Positions 11,848-25,000 of a stretch of DNA of 64,000 bases are shown in pieces. The translations under genes and the position numbers were made by a program. The stretch's first letter is position 1, and each line of letters starts with the position of its first letter. Under the pieces are notes generated by a model. It did not search any database. It saw nothing but the letters and a program-made list of their open reading frames with translations, and had not been told where the DNA came from. Source of the DNA: Buxus sempervirens (lineage: Eukaryota; Streptophyta; Magnoliopsida; Buxales; Buxaceae); NCBI GenBank assembly GCA_947561395.2, contig OX387182.1, forward strand, positions 43,331,949-43,395,948. Reading direction: 5' to 3'.

Positions 11848-13061
11848 TGTCGAATCAACCTTTTCATAAATTAACTTACAATACAAATCCAAATCATAAG
11901 AATTCTAATACTAATAAAAAATAGTGTCATGACCATCAAATCATATATTATTGCTCCTTCAGCCACACTACTCCATAATCCACGGATTCTTCAAAACACA
12001 TAACCGTTGTGTACACATCTATCTCTACGGTAAACATAAGAAGTCGAGGCGTCATATCTATTAAAGAAAATTGTGAAATTTTTTAAATTTATCTACTCCT
12101 ATAAGAATTATTTCATCTCATAGAACTGGAAGCATGTTCACACAATGTGACAACAAAATAACGTCCAAGGTTGTAAACTAGAAAGACAAAGAAGATTAAG
12201 ATAACAAATACTTGTCCAAAAAATGAATTTCATACATATGCAATATATTCTATATGTAACGAATTCCAAGGTCTTAGTGATAGTGTTATAAAAGATTGCA
12301 TCCATATCCAACTTTACAAAAAATCTATAGTTGTAGCCCTCATTGAAAACACGAAGAGAGATATATTAAGGATCTTGGTGACAATCAGATAAATCCTCGA
12401 GATTAAGTAATATAAAAATAATGAAACTAACTTGGGTGATATCTTCTTTGCACCAGGAGATTTGAGACATGACATATTATCTTGGTACTTATTCTCTCGG
12501 CGATTCTCCGCAGCTGATTATCTTGGAGATTTGATACACTAATGCAATGAAATGCTTTATTTAACAGTGAATTTGTGTTGGACACAACCTTTCATTTGAA
12601 AGGAGACAACGATTTGAAGGTAAATTGTTAGGTAGGCATTATGAAAAGGGCCACCGAAAGAAATACATAAATAGAGAAGGATATTTTGGGTAAATAAAGT
12701 TGGACAAATAGTAAAGGCCTTTGTTCCTTTTATAGTAGGGAAGGCAAAGATAATTTCATTTCTTTTCATTTTCTATTTAGGTTTCTTTTTTGAGTTTGTT
12801 TTATTTCATGTTTACATTTTCTTTTTCTTTTCATTGAGATTTTCACATGTTCATTTTAACTTAATTGTTTTACTTTCAATTTGTTTTGACTCTTTTTAGC
12901 ATTTCTCTTTGGTTTTTCTTTCTTTTTTGTTTGACGAAAAACTTAATAAGTATGTTCATTCTTTTATGTTCGTTGATTTTTTTTACCATCCAGTTTTATC
13001 GTGTTTTACCAATTACTTTCGCTTTCTAAATTTTTTCCTGAATTAATTATTCATTTTTCAC
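11848..13061. other. AT-rich intergenic DNA, nothing recognised
   Basis: No supported gene. The minus frame at 12557-12769 shows no recognisable motif and is treated as chance. Confidence 0.5.
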
Positions 13062-13392
13062 TTTCGTGATTATGTATTTTAGAAATTAAATTTGATTGTA
13101 TATTTCATTAATTTCGTTTGCGAATTTTCTTGATACTTATATGCATCCTCTTCTTCCTCCATCTTTTCATCATCTGGTCCCCTCTAAGGGTTCATCTTTC
13201 TTCAAGTAAGATTAACATCAACTATGCTTAATTGTGATTATGTATTTTAGAAATTAAATTTGATTGTCTATTTAATTGATTTTGTTTGCGAATTTTCTTG
13301 ATACTTGTATGCATCCTCTTCTTCATCCATCTTTTGCCCCCCCCCCCCCCCTCTAAGCGTTCGTCTTTCTTCAAGTAAGATCTACATCAACA
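13062..13392 (+). repeat. Direct tandem duplication of about 160 bp
   Basis: 13066-13222 and 13236-13391 share TGATTATGTATTTTAG, the TTTGATTGT segment, GCGAATTTTCTTGATACT, ATGCATCCTCTTCTTC and the TTTCTTCAAGTAAGAT end. The second copy carries a run of 15 C (13337-13351) where the first has ordinary sequence. The CTTCAAGTAAGAT end resembles a splice donor, but no gene context supports that. Confidence 0.8.
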
Positions 13393-15629
13393 ACTCTTAA
13401 TTGTTCATTGAATTTTTAATTTCATTCATTACTTAATGTTTTCAAAACTGTGATTAACAATTCATTTTTCGTTCTTATCAAACTTTCTATTGTTAGGGAG
13501 GTGAGGGAAGGCGTGTTTTTGCACCAACCTTGTCGAGCTATTGAGGTTGTCTCTCTTGCATAAATTTTTTATTGAGCTATTGAGATTGATTTTTCTCAAG
13601 GCATATCACCGCCCTGTGTTTTCTCATATAATCTCAAATTGAGGTTGGGTTTTAGAGGCTTAAACAACTATGAGAGCTTAAATGTTCTTTCTTTTTCTTT
13701 GTCATTTTAATTGTTAGAATTTCCAAAAGTGATGTAATGGGTTATTTGATTCACATGGGATTTTGAAAGCATCTAGTAAATTGTGGAAGTGGATGCCTAG
13801 GGTTGTAGATTTATCATTTGCAATCAAAGAATGAAAAAATAAAGAAAAGATAAAGGAATATGATGGAAAGCTTACAACTTTATGCCATGAACATGATCTC
13901 ATGGAAATATGTAGAACAAAGAATTTTTTCTTACTTCCGAAAAGAGTAAGTATTTGTTATCGATATCACACTGATGGGTCATTTTGTGTCATTTATATGC
14001 TTATGCATGGATGTATAAATGTCATGGACATAGTTAATAGGGCCTATGTTATTGACAGATTCTATTTTGCAGGGAGTATGACATAATAATGAGAAAATCT
14101 ATATGTTATTATACGAAGGTTTCTTTAGGTCATGCATTAGAGATTGAAATTGTAGAGACAATGGGGAAAGTGTGGTTGTTAGCAAATTGGTTGGGGAGGT
14201 GAGAGGATGGGAGAGTTGGGGCTCCTTATGCTTGTAAAATGATGATTTTGTGAATATATCTTGTTGAAGATCAAACAAAATGCTTAGAAAGTGTTAATTC
14301 CTACAAATGATCATTACACTTTGAAGCATAAATTTTGCTTGAAATCATAGGGAGAGAAGATCTAGAATCATTATTTTGAGATAATGCTTTGTTTGTAGAA
14401 GGGCACATTTATGGGAATGATTGATGAGTTTTGTATTCAAAATATGCAATTGCAACTTCCCTCTTGTCTGATCCAAATAAGAGAAAAAAGGAAAATAAAA
14501 AAGAAAAATATACTATGCTAATAGCCTAATAGAAGATTTGATGCCATTACAAGACGTTGGAAGCATTCTTGGAGTTTCATTATTCTTCCAAAATTAGCGG
14601 AAATGAGTAAAAAGAAATATTGATAAGGATCTCTTAAGACGTTGGAAGAAAATAAAGGAAATTATTATTATATTAGTGTCTTCACACGGTTGCCATTTCA
14701 ATATTTCAGCTCTATGTATTGGATATGTACTGTTTCAATGTCATTTTATATTCCATTAATCCATCCTAATGATAGCTCAAAATATCATTTTTGTTGTTAA
14801 AGGGATATTTTCGTTCTACATAGTATATTATTCTAACCAACTCGTGGCTGATGCCAATATGATTTATTTTGTTAATTTATTTGTTTATTTTTTGTATATT
14901 AGTGTCATGTTATATATAGTAATTGCTCTCACCAATCCTTGGTGCCAGGATGGTTAAATTTTAAATCTATTTTATTTATTTATTTGTTTAGTATGCTGGG
15001 CTCATGGTCTCCTCGGACCATCTCATATGGAGGACCTAGCCCATAGGATGCATTATGTGGCACATTCTTTTGAAGTTTTACCATTTAGCCGAATGGGTAG
15101 CTTGCGTTGTAATGGTATCGGCACCCATTTTTTCATACATTATTATGATTCTAAAGTTGATGTAATGATCAATTTATTTATTGATCCATGCTGACTTGTT
15201 TTCCAAGCAAGAGAGTTTTTTTGCATCTTTATGTGGAGTGAAAGTGTTGAGTTTTTATAAAACCATTGTAAATTTGTGGCATGGAAGTGTGTTTTATTTT
15301 TATTTATATTCCTTATTAAAAATTTAATTCATATATAGCTGTTTGTAGGTGATGCAAAATTTCGTTAATTTTTTTAATATTTGTATAGCATTTGTTTAGA
15401 GATTTGTTTTTTGTTATTAGTGCTGTTTCTTCCTTGTCTTTCTTGGATTCAATTAAAATATAATTATTTTATGTAGATATATTTTGAGGGTATTTACACC
15501 TTCATGTGTATTTTTAGTGTCATTTAAACCTAAAAATATCATAATATAAGAATACTTTATTTTTTCAAGGTTTTTTCTTAGTTTTTACTCTAGAATTATG
15601 TTCTGGATTTTTTTTCCTTTAAGTCGGTG
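13393..15629. other. AT-rich intergenic DNA, nothing recognised
   Basis: No convincing coding region or transposon end. Frames near 13714-13902, 13901-14086 and 14769-14957 are short, without motifs, and not called. A small GC-richer patch near 14995-15070 contains a short GGTCTCCTCGGACC hairpin of unknown meaning. Confidence 0.5.
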
Positions 15630-16100
15630 ACATTAAAAACCTTGTCCATAACTGAGACACAGAGAATTGGGCAAGAGGATCATCCAAGTCTGTGCATTAA
15701 ATGCTAAAGAATGATTTACAAGTAAACACCACGGATGAATAAGGAATCCACACCACTTTGTTTGTATTAGAAGATTCAAGAAATATATCCTGCATGGTTT
15801 CAAGGAAAGAACCTTACCCTCAACCTCCAATGACCTACGATCTCTTCTAAGTTGCAGATTCCATGGTTTTACCACTCGAAGACTAGGACAAAATTTCTAA
15901 AACAAAAGCATCGTAGTGATGAGACAAAGTGAAGAGATGAGGGAACTGTAAAGAAAAAACTGACTCACTCCACCACAAATTGTGCCAAAAACTTGTAGAA
16001 GACCCTAAGCCTACACATTCCTGTGCGTGGGGATTGAAGGAATGTGCTAAGCCTAAGACAGCCTTCCAAGGACTAACTCCTGAAAGCCGTGCCCTCAAGT
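15630..16100 (-). pseudogene. LINE ORF2 fragment (region before the RT zinc finger)
   Basis: The minus strand reads PWKAVLGLAHSFNP, CVGLGSSTSFWHNLWWSE, then QFPHLFTLS. This is the G-x-G-S-S-x-x-F-W-x-x-x-W pattern found between the reverse transcriptase and the C-terminal zinc-binding domain of plant L1-type LINEs. The frame breaks near 15880. It lies just beyond the poly(A) end of the next LINE copy, so it belongs to a separate, older copy. Confidence 0.65.
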
Positions 16101-18295
16101 TATTGGACTGTCCATTTTTTTTATGAGTGATGAGTGTGTGTGTGTATTTATGAAAAGATAAATATAATTACATTAGAACCTATGTCATATAGAATGCTCT
16201 ACATAAATATTATATCAAAAACCACCAAAAGGATCCACCACCCTCTCCCAAAAACCTTAGGACAATCACTCTAACCCCTCACTACCTCCATAAACTGCCT
16301 ATCCAAAACACCCGAAGAGTACTCTACTCTTGATGCACCCATTTTAGCCAACCTAACTGAAATCATGTTAGCGGACCTTGGCACTTGGCTGAATGAGACG
16401 TTCAACTCTCTTGCCAAAGATCTTGCTCGCATAATATACTCTGAGTGGCTACATGAACCAATAACATTGGAAGACATCCACGCTAAGACTGGAGATGAAT
16501 GTCCCATCATCACGAACTCTCTCAATCCATACGGCAATAGTGGCTAGAATCTCTATTTGGGTTGCATCACCTCCCTCCCCCATAGGACCACAAAAAATTT
16601 GTGACACATCGCCCTCCAAACCCAGTATTAACCCTCCAATACCGGATTGCCTTGGATTCCCTTTTGAGCACCTAGCAAACCTGATCACCACCCTGTTGTT
16701 CTCCGGCTCCATCCTCCTAACATTACATGTCTCCACCGTAGGTGAAGAATAACACCATCTATGCCAATCCCTCAAGATATCTGCAACTCCAATTAATATC
16801 TTGAAACTGTGGAAGGACTATGGCCTAAGATGCTATTGCTACTAGAATGGACTCGAATACCCGCTCCAATGACGACTGAGTATCTCGAAAAATCCTATTA
16901 TTGCGCTCCAACTATATGTGCCACACCATTGCATGAAGAAAAAATCTTGTTATTGCGCTCCAACTATATGTGCCACACCATTGCATGAAATATAAAACTA
17001 TAGATAATGTGGCCTATCTTCCCCAATCACAAAAATCTCCACTGATCAAAACATGCCACCAGTGTGCTTAGTAAAACCCACATCACTCCAATCAACTAAC
17101 ATAACCGCAAATCGGCACTGAACAAATAGATGATGGATACTCTCCCCTGCCTCCATACACAACACAAACGTAAGGGGATATCGCAAGCTTCCTACATCTC
17201 CTCTGGATCCAATCAATGGTGTTTATCCTGTACAATAAAGCGGTCCATAAAAAGGCCTTAACCATGAGAGTAGCTTTAGATTTCCAGAGGTGAGACACAT
17301 GGAAGGAAGCAGATGGAGGGGATGCATTGTGGCACAAGATACTGAAAAAAGACTTACAGGAATATAAACGATGAGGATGGTGACCAAACAATCCTATCAG
17401 AACAAGAAGTCAATAAAAACATCCATCAAGAAATAAAACAACAAGGCTAACTCCTCCATCCCCATCTGTCGCGGATATCTCCTAAAAGGTAAATTCCAGA
17501 CTAAGCCACAGGAGGACCATCCATTATCACCCATCTCATATTTATCAACGACCATTTAATGCCATAGAGTGTGTTGTTAGTGCTAAATTGCCAAACCCAC
17601 TTTGCCAAAAAGAGATAAATTCCATTGAGCCATGCTGCCAATATCTATTCTATTCCTCCTTTCTCTTTACCCTTTCTGACATTTTTCCACCCTGCCAAAT
17701 GCGTGCTTTTGGGACCACCACCCTCCCATAAAAAATCCCTTCAAGCTTTCTAAAATAATTTCCACCACTCTCCTAGTCATACAAAACAAAGACGTATAGT
17801 AAATAGGAAGATTTGTTAGCACCGGCTTTATCAAACTAATTCTATCCCCTTAGGATAAATGATCCCTTTGTGCGCGCTGTATGCCGCACTGTGAAGCGCA
17901 TGGGAGTGCGTGCCTCCATTTGGGAAATTGGGATTTTGGAATTGCCACTGCCTGATGGTGTGCAGGCAGACACCTGGGTGCCTAGGTTTGTCTATTAGGC
18001 GGTGTGCGGCTTAAAATTCAAGGTCAGTTCTCGGTTGCGGTTCGGGGAAGTCCGTAGACACCCCGGTCCGTCCTGTCGGGTGACGGGTCCCACGGGCTAT
18101 CCTGGTTAGAGTCAACTCGGTCTATCTCACCCAATTCCTATGTCAGATATGCATTCCTTTGTTTCAAGTCTGGGTGGGAACCACCTGTGTGGTATGGGTC
18201 CTCTGTATCTGATTTTATCTTATTTTACTTAGGTGACTTTTTGATCTGATTGGGCGGGCCCCGTTGGAAGGCCTGCGGTCTCCTTAGTGGGCTAA

Positions 18296-18360
18296 TGTTA
18301 TTTCGGACATTTCGGCTACACTAAAAAAATGTGTAACCGAAGTGTTATTTCGGTTACATT
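18296..18360. repeat. TTTCGG / CCGAA inverted motifs inside the solo LTR
   Basis: Contains ATTTCGGACATTTCGGC, then GTGTAACCGAAGTG and TTATTTCGGTTACATT. The last two are complementary and would form a hairpin. The same words recur at 19746-19970 near the promoter of this LTR. Confidence 0.6.
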
Positions 18361-19725
18361 GAAAAACCGGCTTGCCCGACCTGAGCTTTCGGGCAAGCCT
18401 AAAAAGGTCATTTTTTGGGATTTTTAGAAAGGGGTTGTTATCTTGGGTTTCTGGGGATTGTGTGGGCCCACAGTGGTTCATGTTAATGGAGAGAGGCCTC
18501 CTTGGGCCCTTTTTTGGGACTTTTTGGAATCAAAGAGATGGGGGATGAGGCTAGGGGCCTTCCCTTTACCTTGAGCTAAAACTCAAGCTATAGAACGGGG
18601 ACCTAGGGTGTCCCTGTTCTTGTGCTAAGTGCACCCCCTCTTCTCTTTGAGGGGAGCAGGAGGGGTGGCTTGGGAGGCCGGTGTACGGGTCTACGGCCAA
18701 ACCAAGCCGGCATTCAACAAAGATACATGTTTAAAACAAGGACTTGAAACATATGAATAAAACAAAAAAGCATTCATGCATAAACAAGGCTTGAAACATG
18801 TTAAAAAGGTGGATTAAAGTGTGTGTGTGGGCTTACGTGATCCTCCTTACAAGTGGAAGAGAACTAAAGGGGTGGGGGGCCTAATATGCCTTCTAGGCAA
18901 GGCATGCATGTGCATGTGAAGTGTATATGGAAATGGAGGGAGGGGAGCATGCAAGACTACATAAAATAGTAGCTAGGAATGGGGGGAATCATGGCCATGG
19001 TGAGGGGGATAGGCTACTTATGCATGTGAAAAGCACTAACATCACATCGACACTTCTCATGGCAACAAAGAGAACAAAGATCACAAGTATGCATATAACA
19101 CAAAAAAAAAGCCTTTAAAGAAGGGACTTGGGGGGATTATGGGTACATTAGACAAGAGAAGGTGGGGGAGAACATGCTCTCCCATGAATTTAAAAAGGAA
19201 ACATGGCAAGACCTTAAGCTAGGACTCATATGTGATTCTTTACACTAAAAGGAACTCTTACCTCACCCATTTGGGCCAACCTACCTCTCCTTCATCATGG
19301 GGGGCTTCACTCTTAAGAAAACATTAAGAGGAAAAGAAGGAGAAAAGGAGGAAAAAAGCATGCTCCAAGAGATGAAAACAGCAAAGGAAGAACATATGCT
19401 TACAATTCAATTATCTTTATGTATGTTTAACGAAATACCACAAGAACACTTACCTTGGTGTCAGAAATTCCCTTTGAAGTGTGTTGGGGCTCCTTGAGAG
19501 TGGGACAACACCTTGACACTCCCTTCTTACTCCCACGGTTCCACCTTTGCTTCTTCTTTGGTCTTTTTAGTGAAGAAGAAGATGAAGGGGAGGGTTGAGA
19601 CGGGTTTGAAGTGGGTTTGGGTGGTTAAGAGGGTAAATGGAGGGGAGTAGGGGGAGTGGTCGTGCAGGGGGAAAGGGGGGAGCAAGGTTAAAAAACAACA
19701 ACCCTTCGCATGGAGGCTGTTGCCT

Positions 19726-19734
19726 CCTTTTATA
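19726..19734 (-). promoter_or_regulatory. Probable TATA box of the solo LTR
   Basis: TATAAAAGG on the minus strand, about 970 bp from the 5' terminus of the LTR. It is followed downstream by a leader rich in C and T. It fits an LTR core promoter, and no transcription evidence is available. Confidence 0.55.
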
Positions 19735-19745
19735 AGCAAACAGTG

Positions 19746-19970
19746 TGTAACTGAAATTCAATTTCGGTTACACTTATTTTGTGTGTAACTGGTTATACTA
19801 GTTTCATGTGTAACCGAAATACAATTTCGGTTACACTTAAATCAAATCCGAAATCATGAATTGCAAGGATAATGTCAGAAAATCTGAAACCTTTATCTTA
19901 TGAATCAAAATTTAATTCCGGTCATACACAATTTGTGTATAACCGAAATCTGATTTCGGTTATTTTTTTA
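19746..19970. repeat. Cluster of three GTGTAACCGAAAT...ATTTCGGTTACAC palindromes
   Basis: Three imperfect inverted repeats lie at about 19747-19774, 19806-19838 and 19925-19960. Each has arms of about 11-13 bases reading GTGTAACCGAAAT and its complement, with a short AT-rich loop. They sit directly upstream of the TATA box of the solo LTR. Each could fold into a hairpin or bind a dimeric protein. Confidence 0.75.
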
Positions 19971-22020
19971 GTAAAAATTGATTTTTTCTAGATTTTCCCC
20001 TTGATTTGATTGATTTGATGGGATTCTCTCCTAATGAGAGAAGTCGAATTTTCTAATTTTTTATTTAAATTAATTCACAAAATCAAGATATTTTCATAAA
20101 AATCGATATTTTAATTTGTTGTCCTTTCGTCCGTTTTCTTCCACGTAGCAGATTTCTGCGCATCCACCACATGGGCAGTTTTCTGTACTTTTGCCCTAGG
20201 GTTTGAACTGCCCATATCTTCTCCGTCCGGACCCCGATTCCGGCAAACTCAGTTGTGTCGGAACCGGGTCGGCATTTGCTATCAACTGGGATAGAGAATT
20301 GCAACAAATTCAAGTTTTGAGCAGAAGGCTGAAACCGCTCTCAGAATTTTAATCTGCTCATAACTTCCGGATCCGGACCCTGATTTTGACAAATTCAATT
20401 GTGTTCGAATCGTGTCGAAATTTTTTTCTTTCAGGATAGAGATGGCAGTTAATTTGGGTTTGAACAGAAAGTCAATTTCTGCTCCCAGGGGTTTGATCTT
20501 CCCATAAATCCTTTATTTGGACTTTGATTCCGGCAAACTCAGTTGCTTTGGACTCATGTCGGAATTCCCTATTCACTGAGATAGGGTAGGATAATCAACT
20601 TGGCTTTGATCTGGAAGTCAGTTTATGCCCCTTAGGGTTTTGAGCTGGCTGTTAGGGTTTACACTTCTGGTACTTCCGGGAGGTGCAAAAATGAGGTGCT
20701 TACACCCTTCTCCACAATGCCAGCCTTTTCTCCACCCTCTCAATGACAGGTTCCTAGAAACTCATAGCTCGGGGAGACACAGCTAAAGGAAGATAGGTCA
20801 AGGGACACTTACCCACCTAACGGCCTAATAGTCGGTTGGAGTCTAACTTCTCATTCTCTTTTACATTCAGTCCCACCAAAGTACTCTTCCCATAATTGAC
20901 TCTTGGCCCTGACATCATATGGAAAGTAACCAGGATACTTTTAATCCATAGAAACTTATCCTAGATGCCTCCAAAAAGGAAAGTAATGTATTGTTCACAA
21001 ATTGAAGGTGAAATATCATGCGAGGACCTCTCCCCAGTCCCCTCTCGAAAACTTTGAAACAACCTTCTCTCAACCGCACTAGCATTAGAGGGTCTCCCTA
21101 ATACAAACCTCTATCTAGAAGACGGGAAGAATCCCATCCCTCTCTCTCCCCTGGTTGAGAATAAAGGATAAATTTACCTTCTCCAAACACCCATGGATCC
21201 ATCTTCTCCATTTGGCACCAAAACCTTTCCACTCTAATATCAAATCCACAAACTGCCACAAAACCCTATCATATCCCTTCTAAATATCCAAATTACTTAC
21301 CACACCTAGCTCTCCTTACCGAACTCTTATCTTCCATATTTTTTTGGCAATCAAATGCACTTTATATAATCTAACAATTATCGACAAACGCACTCTGGGC
21401 TGAATCTATGATACTAGTGAGGAGAACTTCAACCTACGAAACACAACTTAGCTATGATCTTATACAAGCTTGTGGTAAGACTAATGGGTTGAAAATATCT
21501 GATGCTGACTGCCCTTGTTTTCTTGGGCATTAATTCTAGAAAGATCCCATTGATATCTTTTTCTCCAAAGTCCCTTTCAAGCTAGTCTTTCGAGGCATCA
21601 TCTAATTTGGACTGATCCCTGTCTTTCAATTGGAACCGAAACTCTTCTTCAGATTTCTCTATCTCTGAGCAAAACTGGATCAAATTTTGACCGATTTCCT
21701 CCGAATCCTCTGTCATCCTCCCCTAAACTTCAATCCTTGAAATAGTATTGTTACGTTTGTTTTCACTAGCAATCCTATGGAAAAACTCCTTATTCCCATC
21801 CCTCCTTTCAACCAGGAAACCTAGCTTTTTGCCTCCATAAAATCTCCTTATTCTTTAATATTGTCTCCGAAGTGTTCTTAACCTCTATCCATCCTTCTCA
21901 ATCCTTAGGACCCCAATTTCCATATTCTTCTTGATTGTCTAATTGGGCCAGCTCTTCCAAAGCTTCCTTATTTTTATCCTCAAGTCTTTCAAATGTCTCC
22001 AATTTCCATATTCTTCCTGA

Positions 22021-25000
22021 TTGACAACACTTTGGCAATGATTTTATACACACTAGTCGTGAGACTAATGGGTCTAAAATCCCTTATTCTTATTTCTCTT
22101 TGCTTTTTGGGAATGAGGACCAAGAATGTAGCATTAGTTGCCTTATGGATGACCGCTTTTGAGTGAAACTCTCTAAATACTCTCATTAAATCCTCCTTGA
22201 CGATCTCCCAATTCTTCTTAAAGAACTTTATTGTAAAACCATCAGGCCTGGGCGCCTTATCCCCCTCCAATTCCCATACAGCCAACTTAATTTCCTTAAA
22301 TACCTTTTTCATCCACTCTTTTGCATGGACACTCAATTTTGATTGGCTAGTATTCTCAAGTTTAAATCGATACCTCTGCTCGGATTTGTACAGATGAGCA
22401 TAAAATTGACATAAGGAGTTACCAATTTGGCCCATGTCCTCCACCTCTCTCCCATCCATATCCAATCTAACAATTGAATTCTTGATTCTTCTTCCATTTG
22501 CAACCTTATGGAAGAAAGTTGTGTTCCCATCGCCTTCCTTCAACCATTTGACTCTAGATTTTTGCCTGCAATGAATTTCCTCATTTTTCAATATTCTTTC
22601 CGATCTTTATTTAGCTTCCAACCTCTTAGGCCTATCTTGCATTTCCCATGACCCACTTCCTTATTTTCCAACCTTTGTAATTCCTCTAATGCCTACTTTT
22701 TCAAGATTTCCACTCTCCCAAAACTTTCTTTATTCCATACCTTAATTTTGTATTTTGCTTGTTTTAAGCATCTCATGAATGAAAAATCAGCCCACTCGAC
22801 AGCATTTCTTCTCCCTTCCTCCCACCATTCATCCACTAAATTTGAAAAAAGAGGGTGTTCAAGCCACAAGTTTTCAAAACGGAATGGGATTGGATTGCTG
22901 TGCATGAGCTCATTAGACAATAATAAAGGGAGGTGATCCGATACCATTCTAGAAAGAAGCACCTGAGCAACTGACGCAAAGTGGCTATCCCAAGGACTCG
23001 ACGCTAAACACCTGTTTAGCCTAGAACACAACGGAGGGGCTTGGAGGTTAGACTAGGTAAACTGACCTCCCTGGATCGGATAATCAATTAATTCACATTG
23101 TTGGATCCAATTAGAAAAATCTCTCATAATCCTCGTGACTTTGGTCCTTGTGCTGTTAGACTCATGGGAATATCTGTACACATTAAAATCACCCACAACC
23201 GCCCACGGCAAATTAATTCTTTGTGCTTGACTCTTGCCACAACCTCTTCCTACCTCTGGCCTGCAAGGCCCATAAACTGCTGCTATCAATGAGCACTTGA
23301 AATTATCGGCCATGAATCCAAAATCCACAGTCACAGAAAAGACACCCATCTGAATAGACAAATTATGCACATAAGTGGTATCCGACAATACCAATATCCC
23401 CCCCCCCCCCCCCCCCCCCCCCGCGACCTGCCCGAAGAAGGTAACATTACCCAATCAATATCCCCAATCCCCCACACGTTCCACACCAACCTATGATCCA
23501 CTAACTCAATTTTAGATTCCACTAAAACCACTACTCCGACTTCCATTTTCTACACATCTCTTTAATTGCCAACTTCTTTTCCTTTCCCCCCAACCCCTAA
23601 TGTTCCAATATAGTATCTTCATGGAACACTTGAGGAGCCTCTTTCAAATGCTACTTTAAAGTCCTCAACAGTGACCGGAATTTCTACCCGATCGCCCCGA
23701 ACACCTTCCACCTCTTCTATAACCCTTTCTGAGAACAGCCCCACTCTTCCCAATTCCTCCCTGGACTCCTCACTCTCAACGCCTTATACACGTTTACCTA
23801 CCTGATAAGCCCCAACTTCCATAGCATAAGATGTAGCCAGAATCCCCTCCTCCTCGGTCAGAGAATGTGGCCCATCAGCACTGATAGACTTGTCTTGGCT
23901 CTTAGTGATAACAGCATTAGGTAACTGAGTTAATAAACAATCAGAAATGTGAAAACAATCCTCCGAAAACATACCTGGGTTTAAACAATCATGAGATGGA
24001 TCACAAGTTTTGGAAGGAGACTATAGCTCTTCCCTTTTATTTGAGCCGTCTGGAATAGCATTTCACCTTAGACTTTTCTGGAGATTCACCATCCATAGCT
24101 CATACCTTCAACCCATTGGAGAAAACTGATTCGAATTTTGTTGAATATTTTATGTTTTATAGCCAACAACGAAGTAGCCTCCTCCTTTAAATCCATGCAC
24201 AATAATGCCTCAAACTGAGACAGTGGAATGAACCGCAAGGGCGAACCAACCACCTTACCCACAGAAGCAAATACTTTCTCCCAATTCATAATCTCCTCTG
24301 AAGAGACACACGTCACAGGATATCGCCACATCCTACCAACACTACCTTCAACTTGCTTCACCGAAACAGGAGGAGATCCATTCACACACGACAGGCACCT
24401 GGAACCGTTACCAGAGAACCATGATTTCTCAACACATTTTGTTGCAACCTCCGAAAGATTCTAGCTGAGCAAAATATTACATCCCCATAACACATTCCCA
24501 ACCGGCTATGTCATTCTCTTTCGGAAGAACATCCAAAGCCCATCTACTGCTCGGGAATGCACAAACAGCTGAAGAAATTTGTCTCTTTTTGATTTGACTG
24601 AAGCTCTAATATTATCGTTGTATTACCTTCCCTAAAGGAACCCAAAGTCCCCACGTCTTCCACGAGACACAATTTACAGATTTTTGCGCACAACCACGAC
24701 ATTGCATCGGAACTCGAAGACACCGTCTCGGAGAACGAACGACTCCTCTTAGATATCGTCAACACTACTCTATTCGAGATGTTCGAAATTTCAAATAAGA
24801 GCTTGGATAAAATCTGAACTTCCTTCGCATTTCTCCTTGATTTAGCTTTCGCAATGGCCTGAGAAAAACCCCCACCACCATTCCTGCCGGTGGTAGACTT
24901 AACATCTTCCCCTAATTCCATCGCTGACTCACCATCTTCCCCAACGCTCTGGAGATTCCGAATAATCGGAACAATTTCATGCATGCTATAGCCGGTGCTC

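Larger units (their letters stand above)
17864..20709 (-). mobile_element. Solo LTR, 2,836 bp, with perfect 5-bp target duplication
   Basis: 17869 begins TGTGCGCGC and 20704 ends GCTTACA, giving TG...CA termini. Both sides carry CCCTT (17864-17868 and 20705-20709). Removing it rejoins the LINE-b reverse transcriptase reading ...WRR and DHLS-x-GDRISLIKP. A TATAAAAGG box on the minus strand at 19726-19734 suggests the LTR is oriented on the minus strand, with about 970 bp of U3. It has no gag or pol. The length and termini suit a Ty3-gypsy LTR, but the family is not certain. Confidence 0.9.
16115..22020 (-). mobile_element. LINE copy b (L1-type, minus strand), split by a solo LTR
   Basis: The 3' end is marked by a run of eight T (16115-16122), the poly(A) tail on the minus strand. 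Going upstream come an RNase H domain (16271-16740, with RCSKGNPRQSGIGGLI and RSANMISVRLAKMGA), a zinc-binding RT-associated domain (17092-17391, AFLWTALLYRINTIDWIQRR), an RT tail (WRRDHLS and GDRISLIKPVL) interrupted by the LTR at 17869-20704, RT palm remnants near 21200-21520 (FQPISLTTSLYKIIAK), and an EN/RT linker near 21830-21990. There are many stops and frameshifts, and a 54-bp tandem duplication at about 16885-16992. Non-functional. Confidence 0.85.

Noticed and set aside
15040..15125. Possible tRNA-like stretch (GCCGAATGGGTAGC ... GGTATCGGCACC)
   Set aside because: No cloverleaf could be drawn, and the B-box consensus is absent.
19527..19761. Two overlapping proline-rich minus frames
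   Set aside because: They lie in the C/T-rich leader just after the TATA box of the solo LTR, with no motif; they are products of base composition.
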